64,000 bases of DNA from an uncultured Brevundimonas sp. (GTDB lineage: Bacteria > Pseudomonadota > Alphaproteobacteria > Caulobacterales > Caulobacteraceae), in assembly GCF_937863155.1 (NCBI RefSeq), contig NZ_CALMFB010000025.1:1-64000 (forward strand), given 5' to 3'. Below are positions 40,056 to 50,339 of the stretch, piece after piece; the stretch's first letter is position 1; every line of letters starts with the position of its first letter. The notes under the pieces are model-generated. The model was not told the origin of the DNA, did no database searches, and was given only the letters and a program-made list of their open reading frames with translations. A program made the position numbers and the translations under genes.

Positions 40056-40835
40056 GTGGAGCCCTGGGCCACAGCCGATCAGGTCTGGTCCGCCGGCCTG
40101 ATCTTCGCGCGGATCGGCGCGATCATCCTGATGCTGCCCGGCATCGGCGAAAGCTATGTGCCGCCGCGCGTGCGCCTGTCGCTGGCGCTGGTCGTAACCC
40201 TGGCGTTGTGGCCGATGCTGGCGGGCGTTCTGCCGGCCCTGCCGGCGACCCTGGGCGGGGTGGTCGGCTGGGTGCTGCGCGAGGTGATCGTGGGCCTGGC
40301 CATCGGCGCGGTGCTGCGGTCCTTCATGACCGCCCTGGGAACGGCGGGCGAGATCGTGTCGCTGCAGACCACCCTGGGCTTCTCGCAGACCGCCAACCCC
40401 TTGCAGGCCCAGCCGGGCACGACCCTGTCGGCCTTTCTGGCCCTGCTGGGCGTGACGCTGGTGTTCGCCACCAACACCCATCATCTGTTCGTGGCCGGCA
40501 TGGTGGGGTCGTATGAGCTGATCGCCCCGGCGCGGCCGCTGGTCACCGGCGATTTCGTGACCCTGGCGGTGCGCACCCTGGGCGATTCCTTCATGCTGGG
40601 GGTGCAGCTGGCCGGACCGGTCCTGGTCTTCGCCCTGGTGTTCAACATCGCCACGGGCCTGATCGGCCGGGTGATGCCGCAGTTTCAGGTCTTCTTCGCC
40701 GCCGCCCCGCTCAGCGTGATCCTGGGGCTGTCGGTGTTCGCGCTCAGCCTCGGGGTGGCCGGGACGGTCTTCATCGACCGCTATCGCCGCCTGGCCGAGG
40801 TGTTCGCGTCGGGTTCGGGAGGCGTCCTTGGCTGA
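40056..40835 (+). CDS. fliR: Flagellar export apparatus protein FliR
   Basis: FliR completes the FliPQR export gate. The 259-residue protein starts at GTG 40056 and has about six membrane helices. Conserved segments are FARIGAIILMLPGIGESYVP, LREVIVGLAIGAVL and FNIATGLIGRVMPQFQVFF, with the final LSVFALSLGVAG. Its end overlaps the flhB start by 8 bases, so flhB is translationally coupled. Confidence 0.97.
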   Translation: MEPWATADQVWSAGLIFARIGAIILMLPGIGESYVPPRVRLSLALVVTLALWPMLAGVLPALPATLGGVVGWVLREVIVGLAIGAVLRSFMTALGTAGEIVSLQTTLGFSQTANPLQAQPGTTLSAFLALLGVTLVFATNTHHLFVAGMVGSYELIAPARPLVTGDFVTLAVRTLGDSFMLGVQLAGPVLVFALVFNIATGLIGRVMPQFQVFFAAAPLSVILGLSVFALSLGVAGTVFIDRYRRLAEVFASGSGGVLG

Positions 40836-41904
40836 AGGCGCCGATCCCGAATCCAAAACAGAAGAGGCGACCCCGCGAAAACTTGAGGACGCCCGCAAGA
40901 AGGGCGATGTCGCCAAGTCGCCCGATGTCGGCTCGGCCCTGGCTCTGATGGGGGCCTCGGGGGTGATCCTGATGGGCGGCAGCTGGTTCGCCAGCAGCCT
41001 GGCGGAACAGCTGGTCCCCTTCATCGCCGCGCCGCACGCCATGCTGGGCGCGTTGGAAGGCGACGGCGGCATGGCCCTGGGCGCCCAGGTCCTGTGGGCG
41101 GCGGCGCCCCTGTTCGCGGCGGTGATGTTCGCGGTGATCCTGGGCGGGGCGGGCGGCAATCTGGCCCAGTCGGGCCTGGTGTTCAGCGCCGAGAAGATGA
41201 AGCCCAAATGGGACAAGGTCAGCCCCATGGCCGGCTTCAAGCGCATCTTCGGCCCCGACGGCCTGATGCAGTTCGTCAAGACCTTCGCCAAGCTGATCGC
41301 CATCGCCGCCGTCTGCTGGTGGGTGCTGAAGCCGCATGCGGGCGAGATCCAGATGCTGGCGGCGCTCAGTCCCGTCAGCCTGCTGCCGCTGGCGCGCGAT
41401 CTGGTGGCGGCGCTGCTGGCGGCGGCGCTGGTGTTCCTGGGGCTGACGGCGGGCGCCGACTATCTGTGGCAGCGGATGCGCTTCGCCAAGCGGATGCGCA
41501 TGACCAAGGAAGAGCTGAAGGAAGACTACAAGCAGTCCGAGGGCGATCCCCACGTCAAGGCGCGGCTGAAGCAGATCCGCATGCAGCGCAGCCGCAAGCG
41601 GATGATGCAGGCGGTGCCCACCGCCACCGTCATCGTCACCAACCCGACCCACTATTCGGTCGCCCTGCGCTATGAGCCGGACAAGGGCGACGCCGCGCCC
41701 GTGTGCGTGGCCAAGGGGGTCGACGCCCTGGCCATGAAGATCCGCGAGGTGGCGCGCGAACATTCGGTGCCGATCGTCGAGAACGTGCCCCTGGCCCGCG
41801 CCCTGTACGCCGCGGTCGAGGTGGACGAGATCATCCCGCGCGAACATTTCGAGGCTGCGGCCAAGGTGATCGGCTTCGTCATGCAGAAGCGGAAACGCCG
41901 CTGA
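40828..41904 (+). CDS. flhB: Flagellar export switch protein FlhB
   Basis: FlhB sets export specificity and switches from hook to filament substrates after autocleavage. The 358-residue protein starts at TTG 40828 (GGGAGG upstream). KTEEATPRKLEDARKKG is the conserved start. Four membrane helices follow, then a cytoplasmic domain with the self-cleaving NPTH at residues 272-275. Conserved VPIVENVPLARALYAAVEVDE follows near the C-terminus. It precedes cckA, as in Caulobacter. Confidence 0.97.
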   Translation: MAEGADPESKTEEATPRKLEDARKKGDVAKSPDVGSALALMGASGVILMGGSWFASSLAEQLVPFIAAPHAMLGALEGDGGMALGAQVLWAAAPLFAAVMFAVILGGAGGNLAQSGLVFSAEKMKPKWDKVSPMAGFKRIFGPDGLMQFVKTFAKLIAIAAVCWWVLKPHAGEIQMLAALSPVSLLPLARDLVAALLAAALVFLGLTAGADYLWQRMRFAKRMRMTKEELKEDYKQSEGDPHVKARLKQIRMQRSRKRMMQAVPTATVIVTNPTHYSVALRYEPDKGDAAPVCVAKGVDALAMKIREVAREHSVPIVENVPLARALYAAVEVDEIIPREHFEAAAKVIGFVMQKRKRR

Positions 41905-41945
41905 AACAGGGTATCATCGCCCGAATCATTCGCGCGCGAGGCGAA

Positions 41946-43985
41946 ATGGAAGCGCACAGCCCCCGACGCTCATTCGACCTGCTGGCGGGGCTGATGGTGG
42001 TCGGCTTCATCGTGGCGGTGGCGGCCCTGGCCTATCCGGCCTTCCGGTCCGATCCCTGGTCGGCGCCGGGACTGATGCTGATCGGCACGGCGGGGGCGGT
42101 GGCGCTGATCGGCCTGTTCGCCTTTGGTCGCGGCCTGACGCCGCGCCGGCCCAGCGGCGATGCGGCGGTCGAGATGCTGGACGCCCTCAGCGAACCGGCG
42201 GCCCTGGTCTGGGCCTCGGGCCAGGTGCTGGCCTTCAACGCGGCCTGGGTCGAGGCGAACGGCGCCACCACCGCCCTGCCGCGCGGCCGTCTGGGCCAGG
42301 CGCTGTACATGGCCTTCGCCCAGGCGAAACAGGGGCACGAGGGCCGCGCCATCGTCACCATCGGCGCGCGCGAGGTCGAGGTGGCCATCGGCCGCGCCGG
42401 ACCCGATCGCTTCCTGGTGCGCCAGGCGCCCGATCTGCATCCCGCCGCGCCCGCGCCGGCCGCCGCCCCGGTCGCACAGACCGGCGACGCGCGCGCCATG
42501 GCCGCCGGGGCGCCGTTCGGTTCGGCCGTGATCGAGGGCGAGGATCTGTTCGCCGGCCGCGCCCAGGAGGCCAATGCCGCGCTGGCGGTTCTGACCGGTC
42601 CGGCGGCGGCGCGCGATGCGGCCTTCGGCCATCTGTTCGAACCGACGGGCGTGGCCGAGGCGCGGGCGCGTCTGGCGGCCGGATCGTCGGGCCCGATCGA
42701 ACTGGTGGCCCGCGCCTATCCCGACCGGATGCTGCATCTGTACGTCGCGCCCGAAGGGCAGGCGCGTCGCGTCTGGCTGTTCGACGTCTCGGCCCAGAAG
42801 TCGATGGAGCTGCAGCTGTCGCAGGCCCAGAAAATGCAGGCCGTGGGCCAGCTGGCCGGCGGGGTGGCGCACGACTTCAACAATCTGCTGACGGCGATCC
42901 AGCTGCAGCTGTCGGGCCTGCTGGAACGGCACCCGGTCGGCGACCCGTCGTACGAGGGGCTGAACGAGATCCGCCAGACGGCCATTCGCGCCGCCGACCT
43001 GGTGCGCAAGCTGCTGGCCTTCTCGCGCAAGTCCACGGTGCGGCGCGAGCGGCTGGACCTGGGCGAACTGGTGGGCGAATTCGCCGTCCTGCTGCGCCGC
43101 CTGCTGCGCGAGGATGTGCGGCTGGAGACCGACTATGGCCGCGATCTGCCGGTGGTGGTGGCCGACAAGAGCCAGCTGGAGACGGCGGTGATGAACCTGG
43201 CCGTCAACGCCCGCGACGCCATGCGCGGCGTGACGCCCCCCGGCGACGCCGTGGTCACCATCCGCACCGCCCGCCTGACCCGCGACCAGGCGCGCGAGAT
43301 GGGCTGGCTGGAGGCGCCGACCGAGGATGTGGCCCTGATCGAGGTGTCGGACACCGGGCCTGGGGTTCCGGCCGAACTGGTCGACAAGATCTTCGAACCC
43401 TTCTTCACCACCAAGGCGGTGAACGAGGGCACGGGCATGGGTCTGGCCACCGTCTATGGCATCGTCCAGCAGGCGGGCGGGCATATCGCCGTGGCCAACA
43501 TCGACGGCGCGGGCGCGGCCTTCCGCATCTTCCTGCCGGCCGCCGGCGAGGCCGAACTGGCCGAGGCCGCCCCGGTCGAGGTCAAGACGGTGCGCCAGCC
43601 GCGCGACCTGTCGGGCGCCGGCCGCATCCTGTTCGTCGAGGACGAGGCCGCCGTGCGCGGCATCGCCGCCCGTCTGCTGCGCCAGCGCGGCTATGAGGTG
43701 ATCGAGGCGGCCGACGGCGAGGAAGCCCTGGTCTTGGCCGAGGAATGGGCGGGTCAGATCGACATGCTGATCTCGGACGTCATCATGCCGGGGCTGGACG
43801 GGCCGTCGCTGCTGAAGAAGGCGCGCAAATATCTGGGCGATGCGCCGGTGATGTTCATCTCGGGCTATGCCGAGAGCGACTTCTCGGACCTGCTGGCCGA
43901 CGAGGTGGGGGTGTCCTTCCTGCCCAAGCCGCTGGACATCAAGACCCTGGCCGAACGGGTGAAACAGGAACTGCACGCGGCCTGA
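41946..43985 (+). CDS. cckA: Hybrid histidine kinase/phosphatase CckA
   Basis: CckA is the membrane kinase at the top of the relay to ChpT and then CtrA and CpdR. The 679-residue protein starts at the ATG at 41946. Two membrane segments (about residues 10-65) precede a PAS-like region (70-290, low similarity). The dimerisation domain has His309 in GGVAHDFNNLLT. The catalytic domain shows NLAVNARDAM, SDTGPGVPAELV and GTGMGLATVYG. The receiver domain (about 565-675) has Asp611 in LISDVIMPG. The gene follows flhB by 41 bases, the order seen in Caulobacter. A GAATC site (41923) lies between. Confidence 0.96.
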   Translation: MEAHSPRRSFDLLAGLMVVGFIVAVAALAYPAFRSDPWSAPGLMLIGTAGAVALIGLFAFGRGLTPRRPSGDAAVEMLDALSEPAALVWASGQVLAFNAAWVEANGATTALPRGRLGQALYMAFAQAKQGHEGRAIVTIGAREVEVAIGRAGPDRFLVRQAPDLHPAAPAPAAAPVAQTGDARAMAAGAPFGSAVIEGEDLFAGRAQEANAALAVLTGPAAARDAAFGHLFEPTGVAEARARLAAGSSGPIELVARAYPDRMLHLYVAPEGQARRVWLFDVSAQKSMELQLSQAQKMQAVGQLAGGVAHDFNNLLTAIQLQLSGLLERHPVGDPSYEGLNEIRQTAIRAADLVRKLLAFSRKSTVRRERLDLGELVGEFAVLLRRLLREDVRLETDYGRDLPVVVADKSQLETAVMNLAVNARDAMRGVTPPGDAVVTIRTARLTRDQAREMGWLEAPTEDVALIEVSDTGPGVPAELVDKIFEPFFTTKAVNEGTGMGLATVYGIVQQAGGHIAVANIDGAGAAFRIFLPAAGEAELAEAAPVEVKTVRQPRDLSGAGRILFVEDEAAVRGIAARLLRQRGYEVIEAADGEEALVLAEEWAGQIDMLISDVIMPGLDGPSLLKKARKYLGDAPVMFISGYAESDFSDLLADEVGVSFLPKPLDIKTLAERVKQELHAA

Positions 43986-44063
43986 CGCGGCCTCTCAGCC
44001 TTGCAATCGTCGGCCTCGCGGGCGACGGTCCGGCTCCTCGGAGTTCAGGGTGCAAGGGTGATG

Positions 44064-45938
44064 ATGATGCGACGGATGCGTGCGGCGGCGATGGCGGCGT
44101 TTCTGGTGCTGGCGGCCGGTCCGGCCCTGTCGCAGAGCCGAGGCGCGACGGCGGCCCCCGTGGCGCCCGCACCCGTCGAATACGATCTGCGCTTCGACAA
44201 CGCCGTGCACCATGAAGCGCGGATCGCCGTCACCTATCGCGGGCTGGAGCCGGGGCCGGTGCGGTTTCAGATGTCGCGGTCGTCACCGGGCCGCTATGCG
44301 ATCCACGAGTTCGCCAAGAACGTCTATTCCGTCGCCGCCGCCGATGGGGCCGGTCGGCCGCTGACCGTCCGGCGCGACGACCCCTATGGCTGGACGGTCG
44401 AGGGGCACGACGGGGCGATCACCGTCACCTACACCCTGTTCGCCGACCGGGGCGACGGCACATACGCCCAGATCGACGCCACCCACGCCCATCTGAACAT
44501 GCCCGCGACCCTGATGTGGGCCAGCGGTTATGACGACCGGCCGGTGCGCCTGAGATTCAACCGCCTGACCCCCGACTGGCGCATCGCCACCCAGTTGGCG
44601 CCGACGTCGGACGCCGATGTCTTCACCGCGCCGAACCTGCAGTATCTGATGGACAGCCCGGTGGAGATCAGCGCCCACGTCGTGCGCGAATGGCAGGTGG
44701 ACGATGCGGGCACGCCGCGCACCATCCGCATCGCCCTGCATCACGCCGGAACCGACGCCGAGGCCGACGAATTCGCCGCGCGCGCCCGTCGTGTGGTGGA
44801 CGCCCAGATCGCCGTCTTCGGCGACGTGCCGGATTTCGAGAACGGCGCCTACACCTTCCTGGCCGACTATCTGCCGCACGTCAGCGGCGACGGCATGGAG
44901 CATCGCAACTCGACCATCATCACCTCGACACGGGGTCTGGCCGAGGCGAACTATGGCCAGATCGGCACCCTGAGCCACGAATTCTTCCACGCCTGGAACG
45001 TCGAGCGGTTGCGCCCGGCCGAGTTGGAGCCGTTCGACTACACCCGCGCCAATCCCACGCCGTCGCTGTGGCTGGCCGAGGGGTTCACCAGCTATTACGG
45101 GCCGCTGACCATCCGTCGGGCGGGGGTGTCGACCACGGATGCCTTCCTGCGCGAAATGGGCGCCCAGGTGAATTTCGTGCTGAACAGCCCGGCCCGCGCC
45201 TATGGCTCGCCGCAAGAAATGAGCCTGCGGGCGCCCTTCGTCGATGCGGCGGCGGCGATCGACCCGACCAATCCGAACATCTTCGTCTCCTACTACACCC
45301 ATGGCGCCGTGCTGGGACTGGCGCTGGACCTGACGCTGCGCCAGCGGTTCCCCGGCGTGACGCTGGACGACTACATGCGGCGGTTGTGGCGCGATCATGG
45401 GGTGACGGAACGCCCCTATACGCCCGACGACCTGCGGGCGGCCCTGGCGGCGGTGACGGGAGACGAGGCGTTCGCGGCCGATTTCTTTGCTCGCAGCGTT
45501 CAGGACAGCCAGCTGCCGGACTTCGCCCCCCTGTTCGCCCAGGCCGGCCTGGTGCTGAAACGCAGCGCGCCGCAACGCGCCTGGGCCGGGCCGGTGCGGC
45601 TGGAGTTCGCCGGAACCACCGCGCGCCTGGCCGGGGCCACGGCGCCGGGCACGGCCCTTTATGACGCGGGCATGGACCGGGGCGACGAGATCGTGGCCGT
45701 CGGCGACATCCAGATCGACGCCCAGGCCGACTGGGACCGGGTGATCGAGCGGGCCCGCCCCGGCGACGAGGTGGTGGTGCGCTTTCTTCAGCGCGGCCGC
45801 GAAGGCCGGGCGCGCATCCGCTTCGCCGGCGATCCCTCGGTCGAACTGGTCCGCATCGAGACCGACGGCGGCGAGGTGACGGCCGAGCAGATGGCCTTCC
45901 GCGCCGCCTGGCTGGGCGCCGAACCCGCCGCCGACTGA
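44064..45938 (+). CDS. M61-family metallopeptidase with PDZ domain
   Basis: This exported protein of 624 residues resembles glycyl aminopeptidase. Several start codons are close (GTG 44058, ATG 44061, 44064 and 44067); 44064 is chosen for spacing from AAGGG. A signal peptide ends near AGPALSQ. The N-terminal beta domain (to about residue 225) has FQMSRSSPGRYAIHEFA. The catalytic HEFFH is at residues 305-309, followed by WLAEGFTSYYG with the third ligand Glu. A PDZ domain closes the protein (about 520-610, GDEIVAVGDIQIDAQ). It acts in the periplasm, trimming peptides. Confidence 0.93.
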   Translation: MMRRMRAAAMAAFLVLAAGPALSQSRGATAAPVAPAPVEYDLRFDNAVHHEARIAVTYRGLEPGPVRFQMSRSSPGRYAIHEFAKNVYSVAAADGAGRPLTVRRDDPYGWTVEGHDGAITVTYTLFADRGDGTYAQIDATHAHLNMPATLMWASGYDDRPVRLRFNRLTPDWRIATQLAPTSDADVFTAPNLQYLMDSPVEISAHVVREWQVDDAGTPRTIRIALHHAGTDAEADEFAARARRVVDAQIAVFGDVPDFENGAYTFLADYLPHVSGDGMEHRNSTIITSTRGLAEANYGQIGTLSHEFFHAWNVERLRPAELEPFDYTRANPTPSLWLAEGFTSYYGPLTIRRAGVSTTDAFLREMGAQVNFVLNSPARAYGSPQEMSLRAPFVDAAAAIDPTNPNIFVSYYTHGAVLGLALDLTLRQRFPGVTLDDYMRRLWRDHGVTERPYTPDDLRAALAAVTGDEAFAADFFARSVQDSQLPDFAPLFAQAGLVLKRSAPQRAWAGPVRLEFAGTTARLAGATAPGTALYDAGMDRGDEIVAVGDIQIDAQADWDRVIERARPGDEVVVRFLQRGREGRARIRFAGDPSVELVRIETDGGEVTAEQMAFRAAWLGAEPAAD

Positions 45939-45996
45939 TCTTGCGAAAGGCGCCGACGCAGGCCTAGCGTGGCGGCCTGAAAATCGGAGCGCCCCC

Positions 45997-47862
45997 ATGA
46001 TCGACCGTCGCCGCCTGCTGATGACCGCCGCCGCCGCCGGGGCGGCCGCCACCGGCGCCTGCGCCGCCATGCCCAGGGGCGCGCAAGGGGCCGCGCCGGT
46101 CGCCGGGCCGGCGGCTTCGGACCCGGCGACCAAGGCCTTGCTGGACGCCTATATGGATCGGGTGTTCGAGCGCACCCTGGATGAATCGCCCGAAACGGTC
46201 ACCGCCTTCGGCCTGGACACCGGCGCCCGCGCCGCCGCCAAGTCGCAACTGGTCGCCCCCACCCGCGAAGAGGAGGAGAAGGGCCGCGCCCTGATCCGCG
46301 GCTTCCGCGCCGAACTGGCCGCCATCGACCGGTCGAAACTGAGCGGCGTGGACGCCATCCGCTATGATTCCATCGCCGCCAACTATGATGCGGTGATCGC
46401 CACCTTCGACATCCCCTATGGCCAGGGCGGCTGGCCTCAGATCTATCGCGTCAGCCAGCAGTCGGGCGCCTGGCAGACCACGCCCGACTTCCTGAACACC
46501 CAGCACACCATCGAGACGGCCGCCGACGCCGAGGCCTATGTGGCGCGCATCGACGCCTTCGCCGACGTGCTGAACGCCGAGACCGACCGGATGCTGGAAG
46601 ACTACGCCCTGGGCGTGGTTCCGCCGGACTTCATCCTGTCGAACGTGATCGGGTCGCAGCGCGGCATGTTGCGCACCGCCCCGGCGGACTCGTCGATGGT
46701 CGCCTCGGTCGTCAATCGGGCCCAGGCCAAGGGGCTGAGCGGCGACTGGGGCGCCCGCGTCGCGCGCCTGATCGAGACGCGCATCTATCCGGCCCTGACC
46801 CGTCAGGTCGAGGCGATGGAGGCCCGGCTGCCCACCGCCGGGCACGCGGCCGGCGTCTCGCGCCTGCCCCAGGGCGAGGCCTATTACGCCAACAGCCTGC
46901 ACTACATCACCACCACGCGGCTGAGCGCCGACGAGATCCACCGCATCGGCCGCCAGCAGGTGGCCGAACTGACGGCCCAGGCGGATGGCCTGTTGAAGGC
47001 CCAGGGTCTGACCCAGGGCACGGTGGCCCAGCGCATCTCGGCCCTGGGCGACGACGCCCGCTATCTGTACGCCAACACTGACGAGGGCCGGACCCAGCTG
47101 CTGGCCGATCTGAACCGCCAGATGCAGGACATGCAGGCCCGCCTGCCCCAGTATTTCGGCCACCTGCCGCGCTCGCCGGTCGAAATCCGCCGCGTGCCGG
47201 TCGAGATCGAGGCGGGCGCCGCCCTGGGCTACTACAACAGCCCCAGCCTGGATGGGACGCGGCCGGGCATCTACTACATCAACCTGCGCGACACCTCCGA
47301 ATGGCCGCGCTGGACCCTGCCGACCCTGACCTATCACGAGGCGGCGCCGGGCCATCACCTGCAGATCGCCCTGCAGCAGGAAAGCGCGGCGGCGCCCAAG
47401 CTGATGAACCTGCTGTTCTTCTCCAGCTATGTCGAAGGCTGGGGCCTGTACGCCGAACAGCTGGCGGACGAGATGGGCGTCTATGCCGACGATGCCGCCG
47501 GGCGCATCGGCTATCTGCAGTCGATGATGTTCCGCGCCGCCCGCCTGGTGGTGGACACCGGCCTGCATTCCAAGGGCTGGAGCCGCGAACAGGCCATCCG
47601 CTACATGGTCGAGACCCTGGGCGATCAGGAAAGCGCCTCGACGTCCGAGGTGGACCGCTACTGCGGCTGGCCGGGCCAGGCCTGCGCCTACATGGTGGGT
47701 AAGCTGGAGTGGGTGCGCCTGCGCGAAAAGGCGCGTGCGGCCCTGGGCGACCGGTTCGACATCAAGGGCTTCCACGATGCCGGTCTGGCGGGCGGGGGCG
47801 TGCCTCTGACCGTGCTGGAACGGGTGATCGACGACTGGACCGCCGGGGTGCGCCGGGGCTGA
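45997..47862 (+). CDS. DUF885 metallopeptidase-like exported protein
   Basis: The 621-residue protein has a Tat-like N-terminus (DRRRLLMTAAAAGAAATGAC), where the Cys at residue 22 may also serve as a lipidation site. The DUF885 body is alpha-helical. It carries TYHEAAPGHHLQIALQQE (His447, like gluzincins) and FFSSYVEGWGLYAEQLADE with Glu ligands. It ends in GFHDAGLAGGGVPLTVLERV. The family is annotated as peptidase-like with little experimental work. It follows the M61 gene by 58 bases on the same strand, a common pair in Caulobacterales as I recall. Confidence 0.9.
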   Translation: MIDRRRLLMTAAAAGAAATGACAAMPRGAQGAAPVAGPAASDPATKALLDAYMDRVFERTLDESPETVTAFGLDTGARAAAKSQLVAPTREEEEKGRALIRGFRAELAAIDRSKLSGVDAIRYDSIAANYDAVIATFDIPYGQGGWPQIYRVSQQSGAWQTTPDFLNTQHTIETAADAEAYVARIDAFADVLNAETDRMLEDYALGVVPPDFILSNVIGSQRGMLRTAPADSSMVASVVNRAQAKGLSGDWGARVARLIETRIYPALTRQVEAMEARLPTAGHAAGVSRLPQGEAYYANSLHYITTTRLSADEIHRIGRQQVAELTAQADGLLKAQGLTQGTVAQRISALGDDARYLYANTDEGRTQLLADLNRQMQDMQARLPQYFGHLPRSPVEIRRVPVEIEAGAALGYYNSPSLDGTRPGIYYINLRDTSEWPRWTLPTLTYHEAAPGHHLQIALQQESAAAPKLMNLLFFSSYVEGWGLYAEQLADEMGVYADDAAGRIGYLQSMMFRAARLVVDTGLHSKGWSREQAIRYMVETLGDQESASTSEVDRYCGWPGQACAYMVGKLEWVRLREKARAALGDRFDIKGFHDAGLAGGGVPLTVLERVIDDWTAGVRRG

Positions 47863-47871
47863 GGCCGCGGG

Positions 47872-48975
47872 TCAGTCCGTCCGGCTGCGCCAGCGGGTCG
47901 GCCACAGTTCGCTGGGCACGCCCCAGCATTCGCCCATCGCCGCCTCGTGGCTGAGGACAAAGCCGTGCGCCGTCCAGGTCCAGGTCTGGAAGACGCCGCA
48001 GTCGCCGATGCCGCGCCCCTTGGCGAACTGGCTCAGGGTACGGGCGACGGGATCGTAGGCGGCGTTGGTCAGCTCGGCCTGGGCTTCGCCGTCCAGCCCC
48101 CGGAAGGCCGCCGCGCGGGGATTGGCGCCGTTGGGTCCGGTGATCCAGTACAGCATGGTCAGATTATAGGCGCCCGCATCGCACGGCACGCCCCACAGCT
48201 CGGACCTCGCATCCAGCCGGTAGCGGGTGACGGCGCCGGACAGGCCGGGGTTCCAACTCAGATTGGCCGCGCACTGTTTGACCTCGGCCAGGCCGGCCAG
48301 AGCGGCGGGCAGGGCGGGCGCGGCGCCATCCGGTCCGGGCATGCCGGTCTGATCGACCGCAACGGCGGGCCGGATACGCGGCAGGACGGGCGCGGCGGGA
48401 ACGCCATCTGTCGCGCGTTCGCCACGTCGGATCAGGGCGGTCGGCGTGTCCAGGCGCCCCTGGCGTTCGTCGATCCACAACAGGGCGGCCGAGGCGCCGT
48501 TGGGCGACAGATCGACGCTGTCCGACCCCTTGACCAGTTTCAGCGACCGCGCCGCCGCCAGGGCGGCCAGGGCCGCGCGCGCCTGATCGGCCGCCAGGAC
48601 GCCGACACCCGCCTCGCCCAGTTCGCCATGCGGCGTCAGCCCGAAGCTCCGGCCGTCGATCTGGATCGTCAGGGGCGCGGCGGCGTTCTCGGGGCCATTG
48701 GACCACAGGCCGGCCATGATCGCGGGGCGGGCGTCCGGCCCGGCGCCCAGGGCCACCCGCAGCCAGCCGGCGCTGCCGTCCACCGGGCCGGCGATGGCCA
48801 CGCAGTCGTCGCCGTTGTCGCAACCGACCATCCAGTCGCGGAAGCTGCGCGAGGCGGGCTGAACCGTGCGTTCAGTCCCTGCGCGGTCGCCAGCCGCCGC
48901 TTCGCCGCCGTTCGCCGGCGCCTGAGACCCGCAGGCCGCCAGCAGGGCCGTGCCGGCCAGGATCATCTTGCGCAT
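47872..48975 (-). CDS. DUF1176 lipoprotein
   Basis: The 367-residue protein starts at the ATG at 48975, giving a short lipoprotein signal (ILAGTALLAACGS; Cys near residue 14). The conserved DUF1176 elements are FRDWMVGCDNGDDCVAIA (about residues 50-66), GLTPHGELGEAGVGVLAAD and the C-terminal GECWGVPSELWPTRWR, with a TWTAHGFVLSHEA segment. The family is periplasmic and uncharacterised. The gene converges with DUF885 (9 bases) and is divergent from icd. A longer upstream start has no ribosome site and spoils the signal. Confidence 0.9.
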   Translation of the reverse strand: MRKMILAGTALLAACGSQAPANGGEAAAGDRAGTERTVQPASRSFRDWMVGCDNGDDCVAIAGPVDGSAGWLRVALGAGPDARPAIMAGLWSNGPENAAAPLTIQIDGRSFGLTPHGELGEAGVGVLAADQARAALAALAAARSLKLVKGSDSVDLSPNGASAALLWIDERQGRLDTPTALIRRGERATDGVPAAPVLPRIRPAVAVDQTGMPGPDGAAPALPAALAGLAEVKQCAANLSWNPGLSGAVTRYRLDARSELWGVPCDAGAYNLTMLYWITGPNGANPRAAAFRGLDGEAQAELTNAAYDPVARTLSQFAKGRGIGDCGVFQTWTWTAHGFVLSHEAAMGECWGVPSELWPTRWRSRTD

Positions 48976-49123
48976 CGTGCCGTCTCCGTCTGTCCGTGCG
49001 GCCATAGTCTCCATTCGGGGGCGTCGGGCAAGGGCGCGGTCGGCGGCGCCCTTTGCGTGGCGGGCGTCGGCTCGCTATACCCGCCGCCGAACCCGAACCT
49101 CCCCTCGCTGACAGAGAGACACC

Positions 49124-50335
49124 ATGGCCAAGATCAAGGTCGACAACCCCATCGTCGACATCGACGGCGACGAGATGACCCGCATCATCTGGCAGATGAT
49201 CAAGGACAAGCTGGTCTTCCCGTTCCTGGACCTGGAGCTGGACTATTACGACCTGGGCATGGAACACCGCGACGCCACCGACGATCAGGTGACGATCGAC
49301 GCCGCCCACGCGATCCAGAAGCACGGCGTCGGCGTGAAATGCGCCACCATCACCCCCGACGAAGCCCGCGTGGCCGAGTTCGGCCTGAAGAAGATGTGGA
49401 AGTCGCCCAACGGCACCATCCGCAACATCCTGGGCGGCGTGGTTTTCCGCGAGCCGATCATCTGCTCGAACGTGCCGCGCCTGGTGCCGGGCTGGACCCA
49501 GCCCATCGTCGTCGGCCGCCACGCCTTCGGCGACCAGTACAAGGCCACCGACTTCCTGATGCCGGGCGCCGGAACCCTGTCGATCAAATTCGTCGGTGAA
49601 GACGGCGCCGTGATCGAGCACGAGGTGTTCAAGTCGCCGGGCGCCGGCGTGGCCATGGGCATGTACAACCTGGACGACTCGATCCGCGACTTCGCCCACG
49701 CCTCGTTCAGCTATGGCCTGAACCGCGGCTATCCGGTCTATCTGTCGACCAAGAACACCATCCTGAAAGCCTATGACGGCCGCTTCAAGGACATCTTCCA
49801 GGAGGTGTTCGACGCCGAATACGCCGACAAGTTCAAGGCGGCGGGCCTGACCTATGAGCACCGCCTGATCGACGACATGGTGGCGGCCGCCATCAAATGG
49901 TCCGGCGGCTTCGTCTGGGCGTGCAAGAACTACGACGGCGACGTTCAGTCGGACGTGGTGGCGCAAGGCTTCGGCTCGCTGGGCCTGATGACCTCGGTGC
50001 TGATGACGCCCGACGGCAAGGTGATGGAGACCGAGGCCGCCCACGGCACCGTGACCCGCCACTATCGCCAGCATCAGAAGGGCGAGGCCACCTCGACCAA
50101 CTCCATCGCCTCGATCTTCGCCTGGACCCGCGGCTTCAAGCACCGCGCCAAGCTGGATGGCAACGCCGCCCTGGGGACGTTCGCGGACACCCTGGAAAAG
50201 GTGGTGGTCGACACCGTCGAGGCCGGCTTCATGACCAAGGATCTGGCCCTGCTGGTCGGCGATCAGCAGTCGTGGCTGACCACCGAAGGCTTCATCGACA
50301 AGGTGGCCGAGAATCTGAAGGCGGCGATGGCCTGA
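49124..50335 (+). CDS. icd: NADP-dependent isocitrate dehydrogenase
   Basis: Icd converts isocitrate to 2-oxoglutarate with NADP+. The 403-residue length and sequence are of the eukaryotic-like type II form common in alphaproteobacteria: [20 protein letters not shown] at the start, [21 protein letters not shown] for substrate binding, [20 protein letters not shown] for the metal Asp, and [15 protein letters not shown] for NADP. The ribosome site is AGAGAGA. It is followed by a GC-rich palindromic element at 50340-50455. Confidence 0.97.
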   Translation: MAKIKVDNPIVDIDGDEMTRIIWQMIKDKLVFPFLDLELDYYDLGMEHRDATDDQVTIDAAHAIQKHGVGVKCATITPDEARVAEFGLKKMWKSPNGTIRNILGGVVFREPIICSNVPRLVPGWTQPIVVGRHAFGDQYKATDFLMPGAGTLSIKFVGEDGAVIEHEVFKSPGAGVAMGMYNLDDSIRDFAHASFSYGLNRGYPVYLSTKNTILKAYDGRFKDIFQEVFDAEYADKFKAAGLTYEHRLIDDMVAAAIKWSGGFVWACKNYDGDVQSDVVAQGFGSLGLMTSVLMTPDGKVMETEAAHGTVTRHYRQHQKGEATSTNSIASIFAWTRGFKHRAKLDGNAALGTFADTLEKVVVDTVEAGFMTKDLALLVGDQQSWLTTEGFIDKVAENLKAAMA

Positions 50336-50339
50336 TTAA

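Noticed and set aside
41703..41945. CckA extension reading back into flhB
   Set aside because: The upstream frame is flhB read in another phase; the ATG at 41946 precedes a clean membrane segment and has a ribosome site.
41970..43976. 668-codon minus-strand frame
   Set aside because: Shadow of cckA, which has all kinase and receiver motifs.
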